NCBI RefSeq assembly: GCF_014650715.1
Contig: NZ_BMVM01000005.1
Coordinates: forward strand, 62,001-126,000
Source: Streptomyces bluensis
GTDB taxonomy: Bacteria > Actinomycetota > Actinomycetes > Streptomycetales > Streptomycetaceae
Reading direction: 5' to 3'
DNA length: 64,000 nt
The notes beneath the pieces are model-generated. The model had not been told where the DNA came from. It was given only the letters and a program-made list of their open reading frames with translations, and did not search any database. Within the stretch, counting starts at the first letter, position 1. Every line of letters begins with the position of its first letter. A program made the translations under genes and the position numbers. Below, in pieces: positions 51,871 through 61,048 of the stretch.

Positions 51871-52962
51871 ATGGGACTGGTGAAATCGGCATCGGTGGGG
51901 GCGAGTTGGCGAGCACTCGTCGGACTGTGCGCGGCGGGACTCGTCGCCGCCCTGACGGCACCCGCGCAGGCCCACCCCGCGCCGCGGCCCCCGCACTGGG
52001 AGCTCAAGGACACGGGTACGGCCGACGTCCGCTTCCGCGGCCTCGCGGCCGTCAGCCGCGACGCCGCATGGCTGGCCGGGACCGAGGGCACCGTGCTGCG
52101 CACCACCGACGGCGGCGTGAGCTGGCGGAACGTCTCGCCGCCCGGAGCGGGGGAGTTGCAGTTCCGCGACATCGAGGCGTTCGACACGCGCCGGGCCGTG
52201 GTGCTGGCCATCGGCGAGGGCGAGGCCTCCAGGGTGCTGCGTACCGAGGACGGCGGTGCCACCTGGACGGAGTCCTTCCGCAACACCGACCCGAAGGCCT
52301 TCTACGACTGCCTCACCTTCTTCGACCGGCAGCACGGGCTGGCCATGAGCGACCCGGTGGACGGCAGGTTCCGCATCCTCTCGACACGGGACGGCGGCCG
52401 CTCCTGGACGGTCCTGCCCAGCGCGGGCATGCCCCCGGCCCTGGAGGGCGAGGCGGGCTTCGCGGCGAGCGGCCAGTGCCTGGTCAGCTCCGGGCCGAGG
52501 GACGTGTGGCTGGCCACGGGCGGGGCCGCACGCGCGCGTGTGCTGCACTCCTCCGACCGGGGGCTGACCTGGACGGCCGCCGACACCCCGATCCCGGCGG
52601 GCGATCCGGCCCGCGGTGTCTTCGCGCTCGCCTTCCGCGACCGTGCGCACGGCATCGCGGTCGGCGGCGACTACCGCCCCGACCAGACGTCACCCCGAGC
52701 GGCGGCCCGCACCGGCGACGGCGGCCGCGGCTGGACCCCGGCCGCCCAGCCGCCGCCCGCCTACCGCTCCGGCGTCACCTGGCTCCCGCACAGCGGCAGC
52801 ACGGCGCTCGCCGTCGGCCCCACCGGCACCGACCTGACCACGAACGGCGGACGCACCTGGCGGACGGTGGACACCGGTTCGTACGACACCGTGGACTGCG
52901 CCCCCGATCAGGCCTGCTGGGCCGCGGGCGAACAGGGCCGCGTGGCACGCCTGGAGCGCTGA
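51871..52962 (+). CDS. Secreted BNR/sialidase-like beta-propeller protein
   Basis: A 363-residue exported protein: signal WRALVGLCAAGLVAALTAPAQA, then repeated Asp-box-like units: GTVLRTTDGGVSWRN, SRVLRTEDGGATWTE, FRILSTRDGGRSWTV, RVLHSSDRGLTWTA and AARTGDGGRGWTP. These S/T-x-D-x-G-x-x-W motifs mark BNR/Ycf48-like propellers. Such proteins are often annotated as oxidoreductases, but no catalytic residues are apparent. The ATG at 51871 (MGLVKSAS) directly precedes the signal; it has a poor ribosome site. Confidence 0.82.
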   Translation: MGLVKSASVGASWRALVGLCAAGLVAALTAPAQAHPAPRPPHWELKDTGTADVRFRGLAAVSRDAAWLAGTEGTVLRTTDGGVSWRNVSPPGAGELQFRDIEAFDTRRAVVLAIGEGEASRVLRTEDGGATWTESFRNTDPKAFYDCLTFFDRQHGLAMSDPVDGRFRILSTRDGGRSWTVLPSAGMPPALEGEAGFAASGQCLVSSGPRDVWLATGGAARARVLHSSDRGLTWTAADTPIPAGDPARGVFALAFRDRAHGIAVGGDYRPDQTSPRAAARTGDGGRGWTPAAQPPPAYRSGVTWLPHSGSTALAVGPTGTDLTTNGGRTWRTVDTGSYDTVDCAPDQACWAAGEQGRVARLER

Positions 52963-53107
52963 CCCGGACCGGGGCGGGTAACCGCACGCCTCCGCACGCA
53001 TCCGCATGCTCCTGACGCGTGGGTGTCCTGAAAAACCTGACTCGCCGGCGTGCTGAAGAACTGTGCGGTGAAAAAGGGGTACCCGGCCCGTGACGGAAGG
53101 AGCGATC

Positions 53108-53434
53108 ATGCCACGCGGTTCGAGTCCCAAGAGAGAACGACAGTACGAGCACATCAAGGAGAGCGCCCAGGACCGGGGCGAGAGCAAGAAGCGCGCCGAG
53201 GAGATCGCCGCGCGGACCGTGAACAAGGGGCGCGCACGGTCAGGCGAGTCCAGGACCGCGAGCCGCGTCTCCACCCGGGACATGTCCTCCGGCAGGCGCG
53301 GCGGGCAGCGTTCGGGCCGGGGCGCGCAGGGGCCCACCTATGACCAGCTGTACGAGGAGGCCAAGCGCCGCAACATCCGGGGCCGCTCCGACATGAACAA
53401 GAGCGAGCTGCGGCAGGCCCTGGGCAAGAAGTGA
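53108..53434 (+). CDS. Small basic protein with Rho-N/SAP-like C-terminus ('plasmid stabilization' family)
   Basis: A 108-residue, strongly charged protein. The N-terminal half (SPKRERQYEHIKESAQDRGESKKRAEEIAARTVNK) is a conserved helical region seen in proteins loosely named plasmid stabilization proteins. The middle is a disordered Ser/Arg/Gly stretch. The C-terminal segment YDQLYEEAKRRNIRGRSDMNKSELRQAL resembles Rho-N/SAP nucleic-acid-binding helices. The ATG at 53108 has GGAAGGAG upstream. A DNA- or RNA-binding role is inferred. Confidence 0.78.
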   Translation: MPRGSSPKRERQYEHIKESAQDRGESKKRAEEIAARTVNKGRARSGESRTASRVSTRDMSSGRRGGQRSGRGAQGPTYDQLYEEAKRRNIRGRSDMNKSELRQALGKK

Positions 53435-53488
53435 CCGGAAAGGCCCCGGCCGTGCCCGCAGGGCCGGGCGCCGTAGGCTCGCACCATC

Positions 53489-54211
53489 ATGACGACCGTG
53501 CGCATCCCGGCGGGCTGGCCCGCCACCGAAGAGCAGGCCCGTGCCGTGCAGGACGAGTTGCGGAGCAGGGTGGTGCTCGACGAGGACGGGCCGGGGCCCG
53601 GCACCGGCCATGTGACCGGTGTCGACGTCGCCTACGACGACGAGCGGGACGTCGTCGCGGCGGCGGCCGTGGTGCTGGACGCCGCGACCCTCGACGTGGT
53701 CGCCGAGGCAACCGCCGTCGGGCGGGTCTCCTTCCCGTACGTGCCCGGCCTGCTCGCCTTCCGGGAGATCCCCACCGTCCTCGCCGCCCTGGACGCGCTG
53801 CCCTGCGCACCGGGGCTCGTCGTGTGCGACGGGTACGGTCTCGCCCACCCACGCCGCTTCGGCCTCGCCAGCCACCTCGGCGTCCTCTCCGGGCACCCCA
53901 CGATCGGCGTCGCCAAGAACCCGTTCACCTTCACGTACGACGAACCCGGTCCCGCGCGCGGGAACACCTCCCCGCTCCTGGCGGGCACCGAGGAGGTGGG
54001 CCGCGCCCTGCGCACCCGTGACGGCGTCAAGCCGGTGTTCGTCTCGGTCGGCCATCGGGTGAGCCTCGACACCGCGTGCGCCCACACGCTCGCACTCACC
54101 CCCGAGTACCGCGTCCCGGAGTCCACCAGGCGGGCGGACTCCCTGTGCCGACAAGCCCTCAAGGAGGCACTGTCCCCAGGGGAGACCGGAGTGTCCGACT
54201 ACCGTGTCTGA
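53489..54211 (+). CDS. nfi: Endonuclease V (deoxyinosine 3'-endonuclease)
   Basis: A 240-residue repair nuclease that nicks DNA next to deaminated bases. Catalytic Asp in GVDVAYDDERD, the strand-separating wedge FPYVPGLLAFREIP, DGYGLAHPRRFGLASHLGV (metal/hypoxanthine-binding region with conserved DGxGxxHPRxxGLASHLG) and GVAKNPF. The order matches the EndoV family over its full length. The ATG is at 53489. Confidence 0.94.
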   Translation: MTTVRIPAGWPATEEQARAVQDELRSRVVLDEDGPGPGTGHVTGVDVAYDDERDVVAAAAVVLDAATLDVVAEATAVGRVSFPYVPGLLAFREIPTVLAALDALPCAPGLVVCDGYGLAHPRRFGLASHLGVLSGHPTIGVAKNPFTFTYDEPGPARGNTSPLLAGTEEVGRALRTRDGVKPVFVSVGHRVSLDTACAHTLALTPEYRVPESTRRADSLCRQALKEALSPGETGVSDYRV

Positions 54212-54252
54212 GTATCCGATCTGAGTATCTGTACGGATGTGGGGGCGCCGTC

Positions 54253-54420
54253 ATGATCGACAGGCTGTGCTCCATGACGACGCAGCACACCGCCAAGCCG
54301 GCCGCCAGCCCCACCCAGCCCATCGAGCGCGCCGTGATGACGAGCCTGGTCCTCGCCGTGATCGCCGGACTCGCCTGGATCGGCTGCATGCTCTACACGG
54401 TCACCGGCTGGTCCTTCTGA
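54253..54420 (+). CDS. Small single-pass membrane protein
   Basis: A 55-residue protein with a hydrophilic N-terminus and one helix, MTSLVLAVIAGLAWIGCMLYTVTGW. The ATG at 54253 has a GGGGG-rich ribosome site; a second ATG at 54274 would give 48 residues (MTTQHTAK). Function is unknown. It converges with the enoyl-reductase-like gene. Confidence 0.65.
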   Translation: MIDRLCSMTTQHTAKPAASPTQPIERAVMTSLVLAVIAGLAWIGCMLYTVTGWSF

Positions 54421-54451
54421 ACCGGTCGGGCGCGGGCAGGTGCCCTGGCCT

Positions 54452-55630
54452 CTACCGGCCGGCCGCCACCCGGAAGGTGATGCCTGCCCGGCGCAACCGC
54501 CCGATCAGCGCGTCGCCCATCGCGACCGCCGGGGTGACCTGCCCGGCCGTGTCCGGCAGCTCGTCGAGGGCGAGGCTCAGCGCCGACTCGGCGAGGATCT
54601 TCGCCGTCTCGTCGTAGCCGGGGTCACCACCCGCGACCTCCGTGAACACCCGGCGCCCACCGCCCTCGCCCACGAACCGCACCGAGAACCAGCTCTTCGC
54701 CCGCTTCTCGGCGCTCGGTCCCTCTCCGGGCCTGAGCCGCTCCGACAACCAGCGTCGCGCGGGCGGCAGCTGGGCGGCCGCGACCACCGCGCCGGCGGCG
54801 GCGACACCCCCGAGGGCGTACGGCAGGCTCCGTACGGCCGCGTAGTTGCGGTAGCGGAAGTCGGGCCCGTACCGCCGCAGCGCCCGCGCCGAGCGCTGCA
54901 CCACCTGCCCGTCGATCGTGGGCAGCGGCACCGCCCACGCTCCGACCTCCTTGGCGAACCGCGGCGCACCCAGCGGCGCGTGCGCCCGCCGTCCGGGCGT
55001 ACGCGGCTCGTGCCGCCGCCGGTCCCGCGCCGCGGCCAGCAGCTGCCGCCCGCGCGAGACCTGGTTCAGCGCGGAGGCGAACGTACCGCCCGAGGCCATC
55101 GCGTCGAAGCGCACGAACCCGTCCACCGTGATCGGCACGCCCTCCGGGAGCTGCGCCACGGTGAAGTACGCCCCCAGGTCGTGCGGTACCGAGTCGAAAC
55201 CGCAGCCGTGCACGAGCCGCGCACCGGTCTCCCGCGCGCGTGCGTCGTGCCGCACGTACATCAGGTCCACGAACTCGGGCTCCCCGCTGAGGTCCACGTA
55301 GTCCGTGCCGGTATCGGCGCAGGCTGCCACCAGTTCCTCGCCGTAGCTCAGATAGGGGCCGACCGTCGTCGCCACCACGCGCGCGTGCCCGGCGAGTTCG
55401 CGCAGCGACTGCGGATCCCCGGCGTCCGCCCGCAGTACCCCGATCGTGGAGCCGCCGGGCAGGCGCTCACGCAGCCGCTCCAGCTTCCCGGCATCGCGCC
55501 CCGCGACCGCCCACCGCACTCCCTCCGGCGCATGGGCGGCGAGGTACTCCGCCGTGAGCTCCCCGACGAATCCGGTCGCCCCGAAGAGCACGACGTCGTA
55601 CGCGCGATCCACCCTGCCCCGCCTGCCCAT
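54452..55630 (-). CDS. Saccharopine-dehydrogenase-like NAD(P)-binding protein (trans-acting enoyl reductase family)
   Basis: A 392-residue Rossmann-fold protein: YDVVLFGATGFVGELTAEYLA (dinucleotide site), WAVAGRDAGKLERL, VGPYLSYGEELVAACADTGTDYVDLSGE, and HGCGFDSVPHDLGAYF. These match the actinobacterial family that includes Mycobacterium trans-acting enoyl reductases and many annotated saccharopine dehydrogenases. A hydrophobic segment (ALGGVAAAGAVVAAAQLP) near residue 270 suggests membrane contact. The ATG at 55630 is divergent from the CoA-racemase gene, so they may share control; a lipid role is inferred. Confidence 0.82.
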   Translation of the reverse strand: MGRRGRVDRAYDVVLFGATGFVGELTAEYLAAHAPEGVRWAVAGRDAGKLERLRERLPGGSTIGVLRADAGDPQSLRELAGHARVVATTVGPYLSYGEELVAACADTGTDYVDLSGEPEFVDLMYVRHDARARETGARLVHGCGFDSVPHDLGAYFTVAQLPEGVPITVDGFVRFDAMASGGTFASALNQVSRGRQLLAAARDRRRHEPRTPGRRAHAPLGAPRFAKEVGAWAVPLPTIDGQVVQRSARALRRYGPDFRYRNYAAVRSLPYALGGVAAAGAVVAAAQLPPARRWLSERLRPGEGPSAEKRAKSWFSVRFVGEGGGRRVFTEVAGGDPGYDETAKILAESALSLALDELPDTAGQVTPAVAMGDALIGRLRRAGITFRVAAGR

Positions 55631-55793
55631 GGCACCCCTCAGCCCTCGCCCCCGCGCCGTTGTCGGTGGCTGAGGCTAGCGTGAGGTACGAGCAGCCGCA
55701 GCCGAAAGATCGGGAGCCGACGGTGTGATCATGCCCATGTCCGCGCTCCAGGCAATCGACTAAGCGCTTGCTCGCCCAGGGCTTGTGCCCACT

Positions 55794-55805
55794 GGAACAC
55801 GTTCC
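55794..55805. promoter_or_regulatory. Palindrome GGAACACGTTCC before the CoA-racemase gene
   Basis: A perfect 12-base palindrome in the divergent gap, 46 bases before the racemase start. Its AACnnGTT core is that of TetR-type regulators of lipid or steroid catabolism (KstR-like motif TnnAACnnGTTnnA); only the last base differs. No such regulator gene is adjacent. Confidence 0.5.
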
Positions 55806-55851
55806 TAGCATCACTGGTGTTACATCGGCAGTGTCACGCTCAGGGGGCCGG

Positions 55852-56988
55852 ATGGCAGACGCAGGGACGCCCGGACAGGGCCCGCTCGTCGGTGTGCGCG
55901 TGGTCGAGCTCGCCGGCATCGGGCCCGGCCCCTTCGCCGCCATGCTCCTCGCCGACCTCGGGGCCGACGTGGTCCGCGTGGACCGTCCCGACGGCACCGG
56001 ACTCGCCATCGACCCCGAGTACGACATCACGAACCGCAACAAGCGGTCGGTGATCGTCGACCTCAAGAGCGAGGACGGCCCGGACCTCGTCCTCGACCTG
56101 GTCGACCGCGCGGACATCCTCATCGAGGGCTACCGCCCCGGCGTCGCCGAGCGCCTCGGCGTCGGCCCCGAGACCTGCCACGCCCGCAACCCGCGGCTCG
56201 TCTACGGCCGTATGACCGGCTGGGGCCAGCAGGGCCCGCTCGCCGGGCGCGCCGGGCACGACATCGCGTACCTCGCGCCGACCGGCACCCTCGGCATGAT
56301 CGGCAGCCCGGACGAGCCGCCCGCCGTCCCGGCCAACCTCGTCGGCGACTACGCGGGCGGCTCGCTCTACCTCGTCGTCGGTGTGCTCGCCGCCCTCCAC
56401 CACGCGCGCGCCACCGGCACCGGACAGGTCGTGGACGCGGCGATCGTCGACGGCGCAGCGCACCTGGCCACGATGATCCACGGCATGCTCGCCGCCGGCC
56501 GCTGGCAGGACCGGCGCGCGGCCAACCTCCTCGACGGGGGCTGCCCCTTCTACGGGACGTACGAGACGGCCGACGGCGGGTACATGGCCGTGGGCGCGCT
56601 GGAGCAGCAGTTCTACGAGGAGTTCGTGGACCTGCTCGGCATCAGGGACCGGGCTCCGGCCCGCAAGGACGTGGCACGCTGGGGCGAACTGCGCGAGATG
56701 GTCGCGGCCCGCTTCAAGGCCCGTACACGCGACGAGTGGACGGCTGTCTTCGAGGGCTCCGACGCCTGCGTGGCCCCGGTCCTGTCACTGCGCGAGGCGC
56801 CCCACCACCCGCACCTCGCCGCACGCGGTACCTTCACCGACTTCGGCGGCATCACCCAGCCCGCCCCCGCACCCCGCTTCTCCGCGACCCGCACCTCCCT
56901 GCGCAGCGGCCCCGCCCAGCCGGGCGCCGACACCGCGGCCGTGGCCCGGGACTGGGACATACCCGGTCTGCTGAAGGACGACGGCTGA
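55852..56988 (+). CDS. CaiB/BaiF family CoA enzyme, alpha-methylacyl-CoA racemase-like
   Basis: A 378-residue family III CoA-transferase fold. VGVRVVELAGIGPGPFAAMLLADLGADVVRVDRP is the N-terminal signature, and AGHDIAYLAPTGTLGMIG carries the Asp and neighbouring residues conserved in alpha-methylacyl-CoA racemases. It would interconvert 2-methylacyl-CoA epimers so that branched acyl chains can enter beta-oxidation. The ATG at 55852 has AGGGGG upstream. Thiolase and FadB genes follow on the same strand after a 130-base gap with direct repeats. Confidence 0.9.
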   Translation: MADAGTPGQGPLVGVRVVELAGIGPGPFAAMLLADLGADVVRVDRPDGTGLAIDPEYDITNRNKRSVIVDLKSEDGPDLVLDLVDRADILIEGYRPGVAERLGVGPETCHARNPRLVYGRMTGWGQQGPLAGRAGHDIAYLAPTGTLGMIGSPDEPPAVPANLVGDYAGGSLYLVVGVLAALHHARATGTGQVVDAAIVDGAAHLATMIHGMLAAGRWQDRRAANLLDGGCPFYGTYETADGGYMAVGALEQQFYEEFVDLLGIRDRAPARKDVARWGELREMVAARFKARTRDEWTAVFEGSDACVAPVLSLREAPHHPHLAARGTFTDFGGITQPAPAPRFSATRTSLRSGPAQPGADTAAVARDWDIPGLLKDDG

Positions 56989-57061
56989 CACCCGATCGGG
57001 CGAGCTGTCACCCGTACGGACGACGGCTGACACCCGTACGGCTATGGCTGACACCTGTTCC
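56984..57061. repeat. Four direct repeats of about 21-base period between racemase and thiolase genes
   Basis: GCTGACACCCGATCGG (56984), GCTGTCACCCGTACGG (57004), GCTGACACCCGTACGG (57026) and GCTGACACCTGTTCC (57047), spaced 20, 22 and 21 bases. The first overlaps the racemase stop. They lie about 60-135 bases before the thiolase start, on one DNA face. Confidence 0.75.
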
Positions 57062-57118
57062 GCCCGCCTCCACGCCGCCCCGGTTTCCTGACCCCTTGCC
57101 ACCCGAAAGGCCTGACTC

Positions 57119-58333
57119 GTGAGCACCGAAGCGTACGTGTACGAAGCGATCCGCACCCCGCGCGGCCGCGGCAAGGCGAACGGCGCCCTGCACGGCACCA
57201 AACCCATCGACCTGGTGACCGGGCTGATCCATGAGATCCGGCGGCGCTTCCCGGAACTCGACCCGGCCGCGATCGACGACATCGTGCTCGGTGTCGTGGG
57301 ACCCGTCGGCGACCAGGGCTCCGACATCGCCCGCATCGCCGCGGTCGCCGCGGGGCTGCCGGACACGGTGGCCGGCGTCCAGGAGAACCGCTTCTGTGCC
57401 TCGGGGCTCGAAGCCGTCAACACGGCCGCCGCGAAGGTGCGTTCCGGCTGGGAGGACCTGGTGCTCGCGGGCGGTGTCGAGTCGATGTCGCGGGTGCCGA
57501 TGGCCTCCGACGGGGGCGCCTGGTTCAACGACCCGATGACCAACATGGCCGTCAACTTCGTACCGCAGGGCATCGGCGCGGACCTCATCGCCACGATCGA
57601 GGGCTTCTCACGACGGGACGTCGACGAGTACGCGGCGCTGTCGCAGGAGCGGGCGGCGGCCGCATGGAAGGACGGCCGGTTCGACCGGTCCGTGGTCCCG
57701 GTCACCGACCGCAGCGGGCTCACGATCCTCGACCACGACGAGCACATGCGGCCCGGCACCACCGCCGACGCGCTCGCCAAGCTGAAGCCGTCCTTCGCGG
57801 ACATCGGGGACCTCGGCGGCTTCGACGCGGTGGCGCTGCAGAAGTACCACTGGGTCGAGGAGATCGACCACGTCCATCACGCGGGCAACTCGTCCGGCAT
57901 CGTGGACGGCGCGGCGCTCGTCGCGATCGGCTCCCGCGAGGTCGGCGAGCGCTACGGCCTGACACCCCGCGCGCGGATCGTGTCCGCGGCCGTCTCCGGC
58001 TCCGAGCCCACGATCATGCTGACCGGTCCGGCGCCCGCCACCCGCAAGGCCCTCGCGAAGGCCGGACTGACCATCGACGACATCGACCTCGTCGAGATCA
58101 ACGAGGCCTTCGCGGCCGTGGTGCTGCGCTTCGTGAAGGACATGGCGATCCCACTGGACAAGGTCAACGTCAACGGGGGCGCCATCGCACTGGGGCATCC
58201 GCTGGGAGCGACGGGGGCGATGATCCTGGGCACCCTGGTGGACGAACTGGAGCGGCAGGACAAGCGCTACGGCCTGGCCACGCTGTGCGTCGGCGGCGGC
58301 ATGGGCATCGCCACGATCATCGAGCGCCTGTAA
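57119..58333 (+). CDS. fadA: Acetyl-CoA C-acyltransferase (beta-oxidation thiolase)
   Basis: A 404-residue thiolase ending each cycle of fatty-acid beta-oxidation. Nucleophile Cys in [16 protein letters not shown], His in [19 protein letters not shown], and second Cys in [13 protein letters not shown]. The GTG at 57119 has AAAGG upstream. The fadB gene follows after 40 bases, so the two form an operon. It is distinct from the PcaF thiolase by its longer loop region ([17 protein letters not shown]). Confidence 0.94.
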   Translation: MSTEAYVYEAIRTPRGRGKANGALHGTKPIDLVTGLIHEIRRRFPELDPAAIDDIVLGVVGPVGDQGSDIARIAAVAAGLPDTVAGVQENRFCASGLEAVNTAAAKVRSGWEDLVLAGGVESMSRVPMASDGGAWFNDPMTNMAVNFVPQGIGADLIATIEGFSRRDVDEYAALSQERAAAAWKDGRFDRSVVPVTDRSGLTILDHDEHMRPGTTADALAKLKPSFADIGDLGGFDAVALQKYHWVEEIDHVHHAGNSSGIVDGAALVAIGSREVGERYGLTPRARIVSAAVSGSEPTIMLTGPAPATRKALAKAGLTIDDIDLVEINEAFAAVVLRFVKDMAIPLDKVNVNGGAIALGHPLGATGAMILGTLVDELERQDKRYGLATLCVGGGMGIATIIERL

Positions 58334-58373
58334 CCCACCGGCGGACCGACCCGACTGCAACGGAGAACCTGCC

Positions 58374-60548
58374 ATGAACGAGAGCACCACCATCCGCTGG
58401 GAACAGGACCACACCGGAGTCGTCACCCTCGTCCTCGACGACCCCCACCAGTCCGCCAACACCATGAACCAGGCGTTCAGGGCCTCCATCAAGGCGATCG
58501 CCGACCGCGCGGAGGCGGAGAAGGACTCGATCCGCGGGATCATCTACACGTCCGCGAAGAAGACGTTCTTCGCGGGCGGCGACCTGAAGGACATGATCCA
58601 GGCGGGCCCGGAACACGCCCAGCAGGTGTTCGACACCGGCACGGAGATCAAGAACTCCCTGCGCCGCATCGAAACGCTCGGCAAACCGGTCGTCGCGGCC
58701 ATCAACGGCGCGGCCCTGGGAGGCGGCTACGAGATCGCGTTGGCCAGCCACCACCGCGTCGCCCTGGACGCCCCCGGCTCCAGGATCGGCCTCCCCGAGG
58801 TCACCCTCGGCCTCCTCCCGGCCGGCGGCGGCGTCACCCGCACCGTACGGCTGATGGGCATCGCGGACGCCCTCCTCAAGGTGCTTCTCCAGGGCACCCA
58901 GTACAGCCCGAAGCGCGCCCAGGCGGGCGGCCTCGTCCACGAAGTGGCCGCCACCCCCGAGGAGATGCTCGCCAGGGCCCGCGCCTTCATCGACGCGAAC
59001 CCCGAGTCGCAGCAGCCCTGGGACAAGCCGGGCTACAAGATCCCCGGCGGCACCCCGGCCAACCCGAAGTTCGCGGCGAACCTGCCCGCGTTCCCCGCCA
59101 ACCTCAAGAAGCAGCTGAACGGCGCGCCCTACCCTGCGCCGCGCAACATCCTCGCGGCCGCCGTCGAGGGCTCCCAGGTCGACTTCGAGACCGCGCTGAC
59201 CATCGAGGCCCGCTACTTCACCGAACTGGTCACCGGGCAGACCGCGAAGAACATGATCCAGGCGTTCTTCTTCGACCTCCAGGCCGTCAACTCCGGTGCC
59301 AACCGCCCGCGGGGCATCGAGCCCCGCCAGGTCCGCAGGGTCGCCGTGCTCGGTGCCGGGATGATGGGCGCGGGCATCGCGTACTCGTGCGCCCGCGCGG
59401 GTATCGACGTCGTCCTCAAGGACGTGTCGGTGCAGGCCGCGGAGAAGGGCCGGAGCTATTCCGAGAAGCTCTGCGCCAAGGCGGTCTCCAGGGGCCGTAC
59501 GACCCAGGAGAAGGCCGACGCCCTGCTCGCCCGCATCACGCCCACCGCCGATCCGGCCGACCTCGCGGGCTGTGACGCCGTCATCGAGGCGGTCTTCGAG
59601 GACCCGGCCCTCAAGCGCAAGGTGTTCCAGGAGATCGAGCCCATCGTGGCACCGGACGCCCTGCTCTGCTCCAACACCTCCACGCTGCCGATCACCGCGC
59701 TCGCCGAGGGCGTGGAGCGGCAGGGCGATTTCATCGGACTGCACTTCTTCTCCCCGGTCGACAAGATGTCCCTCGTCGAGATCATCCGGGGGAAGCGGAC
59801 CGGCGACGAGGCACTGGCCCGAGCCTTCGACCTCGTCCGGCAGATCAACAAGACGCCGATCGTCGTCAACGACTCGCGCGGCTTCTTCACCTCCCGGGTG
59901 ATCGGCCACTTCATCAACGAGGGTGTCGCGATGGTGGGGGAGGGCATCGAGCCGGCGTCGATCGAGCAGGCGGCGGGCCAGGCGGGCTATCCGGCGAAAG
60001 TCCTCGCACTGATGGACGAGCTGACCCTCACGCTCCCGCGCAAGATCCGCAACGAGTCGAAGCGGGCCGTGGAGGAGGCGGGCGGCACCTGGACCGCCCA
60101 TCCGGCCGAGGCGGTGATCGACCGCATGGTCGACGAGTTCGGACGCACCGGCCGCGGCGGCGGGGCGGGCTTCTACGACTACGGCCCGGACGGCGGGCGC
60201 GGCACGCTCTGGCCGGGCCTGCGTGAGCACTTCACCAAGCCGGGGTACGCGATCCCGTTCGAGGACATGCGGGAGCGCATGCTCTTCTCCGAGGCGCTGG
60301 ACACCGTCCGGCTCCTGGAGGAGGGCGTCCTGACCTCCGTCGCCGACGCCAACATCGGTTCCCTCTTCGGCATCGGCTTCCCCGGCTGGACCGGTGGCGT
60401 CCTCCAGTACATCAACGGCTACGACGGGGGACTGCCCGGCTTCGTCGCCCGCGCGCGGGAGCTCGCCGACCGGTACGGAGAGCGGTTCACGCCGCCGGTG
60501 TTGCTGGTGGAGAAGGCGGAGAGGGGTGAGCGGTTCTCGGACGGGTAA
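58374..60548 (+). CDS. fadB: Multifunctional fatty-acid oxidation protein (enoyl-CoA hydratase / 3-hydroxyacyl-CoA dehydrogenase)
   Basis: A 724-residue fusion. Hydratase domain (about 1-190): AKKTFFAGGDLKDMI, and GKPVVAAINGAALGGGYEIALASHHRVAL with the oxyanion-hole glycines; GLPEVTLGLLPAGGGVTRT carries a catalytic Glu. Dehydrogenase NAD domain (about 320-500): RRVAVLGAGMMGAGIAYSCARAGIDVVLKD. C-terminal domain (about 500-724): NDSRGFFTSRVIGHFINEGVAMVGEG. The length and order match actinobacterial FadB. The ATG at 58374 has GGAG upstream. It partners with the thiolase encoded just before. Confidence 0.95.
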   Translation: MNESTTIRWEQDHTGVVTLVLDDPHQSANTMNQAFRASIKAIADRAEAEKDSIRGIIYTSAKKTFFAGGDLKDMIQAGPEHAQQVFDTGTEIKNSLRRIETLGKPVVAAINGAALGGGYEIALASHHRVALDAPGSRIGLPEVTLGLLPAGGGVTRTVRLMGIADALLKVLLQGTQYSPKRAQAGGLVHEVAATPEEMLARARAFIDANPESQQPWDKPGYKIPGGTPANPKFAANLPAFPANLKKQLNGAPYPAPRNILAAAVEGSQVDFETALTIEARYFTELVTGQTAKNMIQAFFFDLQAVNSGANRPRGIEPRQVRRVAVLGAGMMGAGIAYSCARAGIDVVLKDVSVQAAEKGRSYSEKLCAKAVSRGRTTQEKADALLARITPTADPADLAGCDAVIEAVFEDPALKRKVFQEIEPIVAPDALLCSNTSTLPITALAEGVERQGDFIGLHFFSPVDKMSLVEIIRGKRTGDEALARAFDLVRQINKTPIVVNDSRGFFTSRVIGHFINEGVAMVGEGIEPASIEQAAGQAGYPAKVLALMDELTLTLPRKIRNESKRAVEEAGGTWTAHPAEAVIDRMVDEFGRTGRGGGAGFYDYGPDGGRGTLWPGLREHFTKPGYAIPFEDMRERMLFSEALDTVRLLEEGVLTSVADANIGSLFGIGFPGWTGGVLQYINGYDGGLPGFVARARELADRYGERFTPPVLLVEKAERGERFSDG

Positions 60549-61048
60549 CGCGTCGGGGCGCGCGGGGTGGGGACTGTTCCTCGCCCCCGCCGCCCCTATC
60601 CGTCCCATCCCTGGGGGCTGCCGCCCCCAGACCCCCGCCTGTCGGCCTGAACGACCTCGTCCTCAAACGCCGGACGGGCTGAAAGAAAGCCCGGCCCGCA
60701 GCCGACAACGGCCTGGAACCCCGGCCCCCGGCCAACAAAACCACCCCCACCCGAACACCCAGCCCCCAGGAACGCCGAACCCCGCCCGAGCCTCCAGACC
60801 CGTCGGCGCATCCAGCCCTGCCCGCGCAACCCAGCCCCGGCACAACTCAGCCCCGCCCGCACGATCCAGCCCCTCCGGCGTTTGAGGAGCGGGGGTCCGG
60901 GGGCCGGCCCCCGAAACGGGGTCCGGGGCGGAGCCCCGAAGCCCTGGGGGTCCAGGGGACGTAGCCCCCTTGGCGGGGGCGAAGGGGGCAGCGCCCCTGG
61001 GGATGGGACGGGTAGGGGCGGCGGGGGCGAAGACACCCCCGCTCCGGC
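60549..61048. repeat. 500-base repeat-rich intergenic region
   Basis: No gene is supported between the convergent fadB and MerR genes. It holds a perfect hairpin at 60611-60630 (CTGGGGGC-TGCC-GCCCCCAG, a likely fadB terminator). A 24-base element with core CTCAAACGCCGGACGGGCTG (around 60658-60685) has an inverted, nearly identical copy at 60868-60890 (CTCCGGCGTTTGAGGAGC). I recognise this element as a dispersed intergenic sequence in Streptomyces. Between them is Pro-codon-like CCCCGGCC/CCAGCCC low-complexity DNA; after them come G-rich palindromes such as GGGGGCCGGCCCCCG. Confidence 0.7.

Noticed and set aside
58317..60608. 763-codon minus-strand frame opposite fadB
   Set aside because: Antisense shadow of a fully recognisable FadB.
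60549..61048. Possible Pro-rich small gene in the repeat-rich gap
   Set aside because: The frames are open only because of CCC/CCG/GCC low-complexity DNA; there is no ribosome site or conserved motif, and dispersed-repeat elements explain the sequence.
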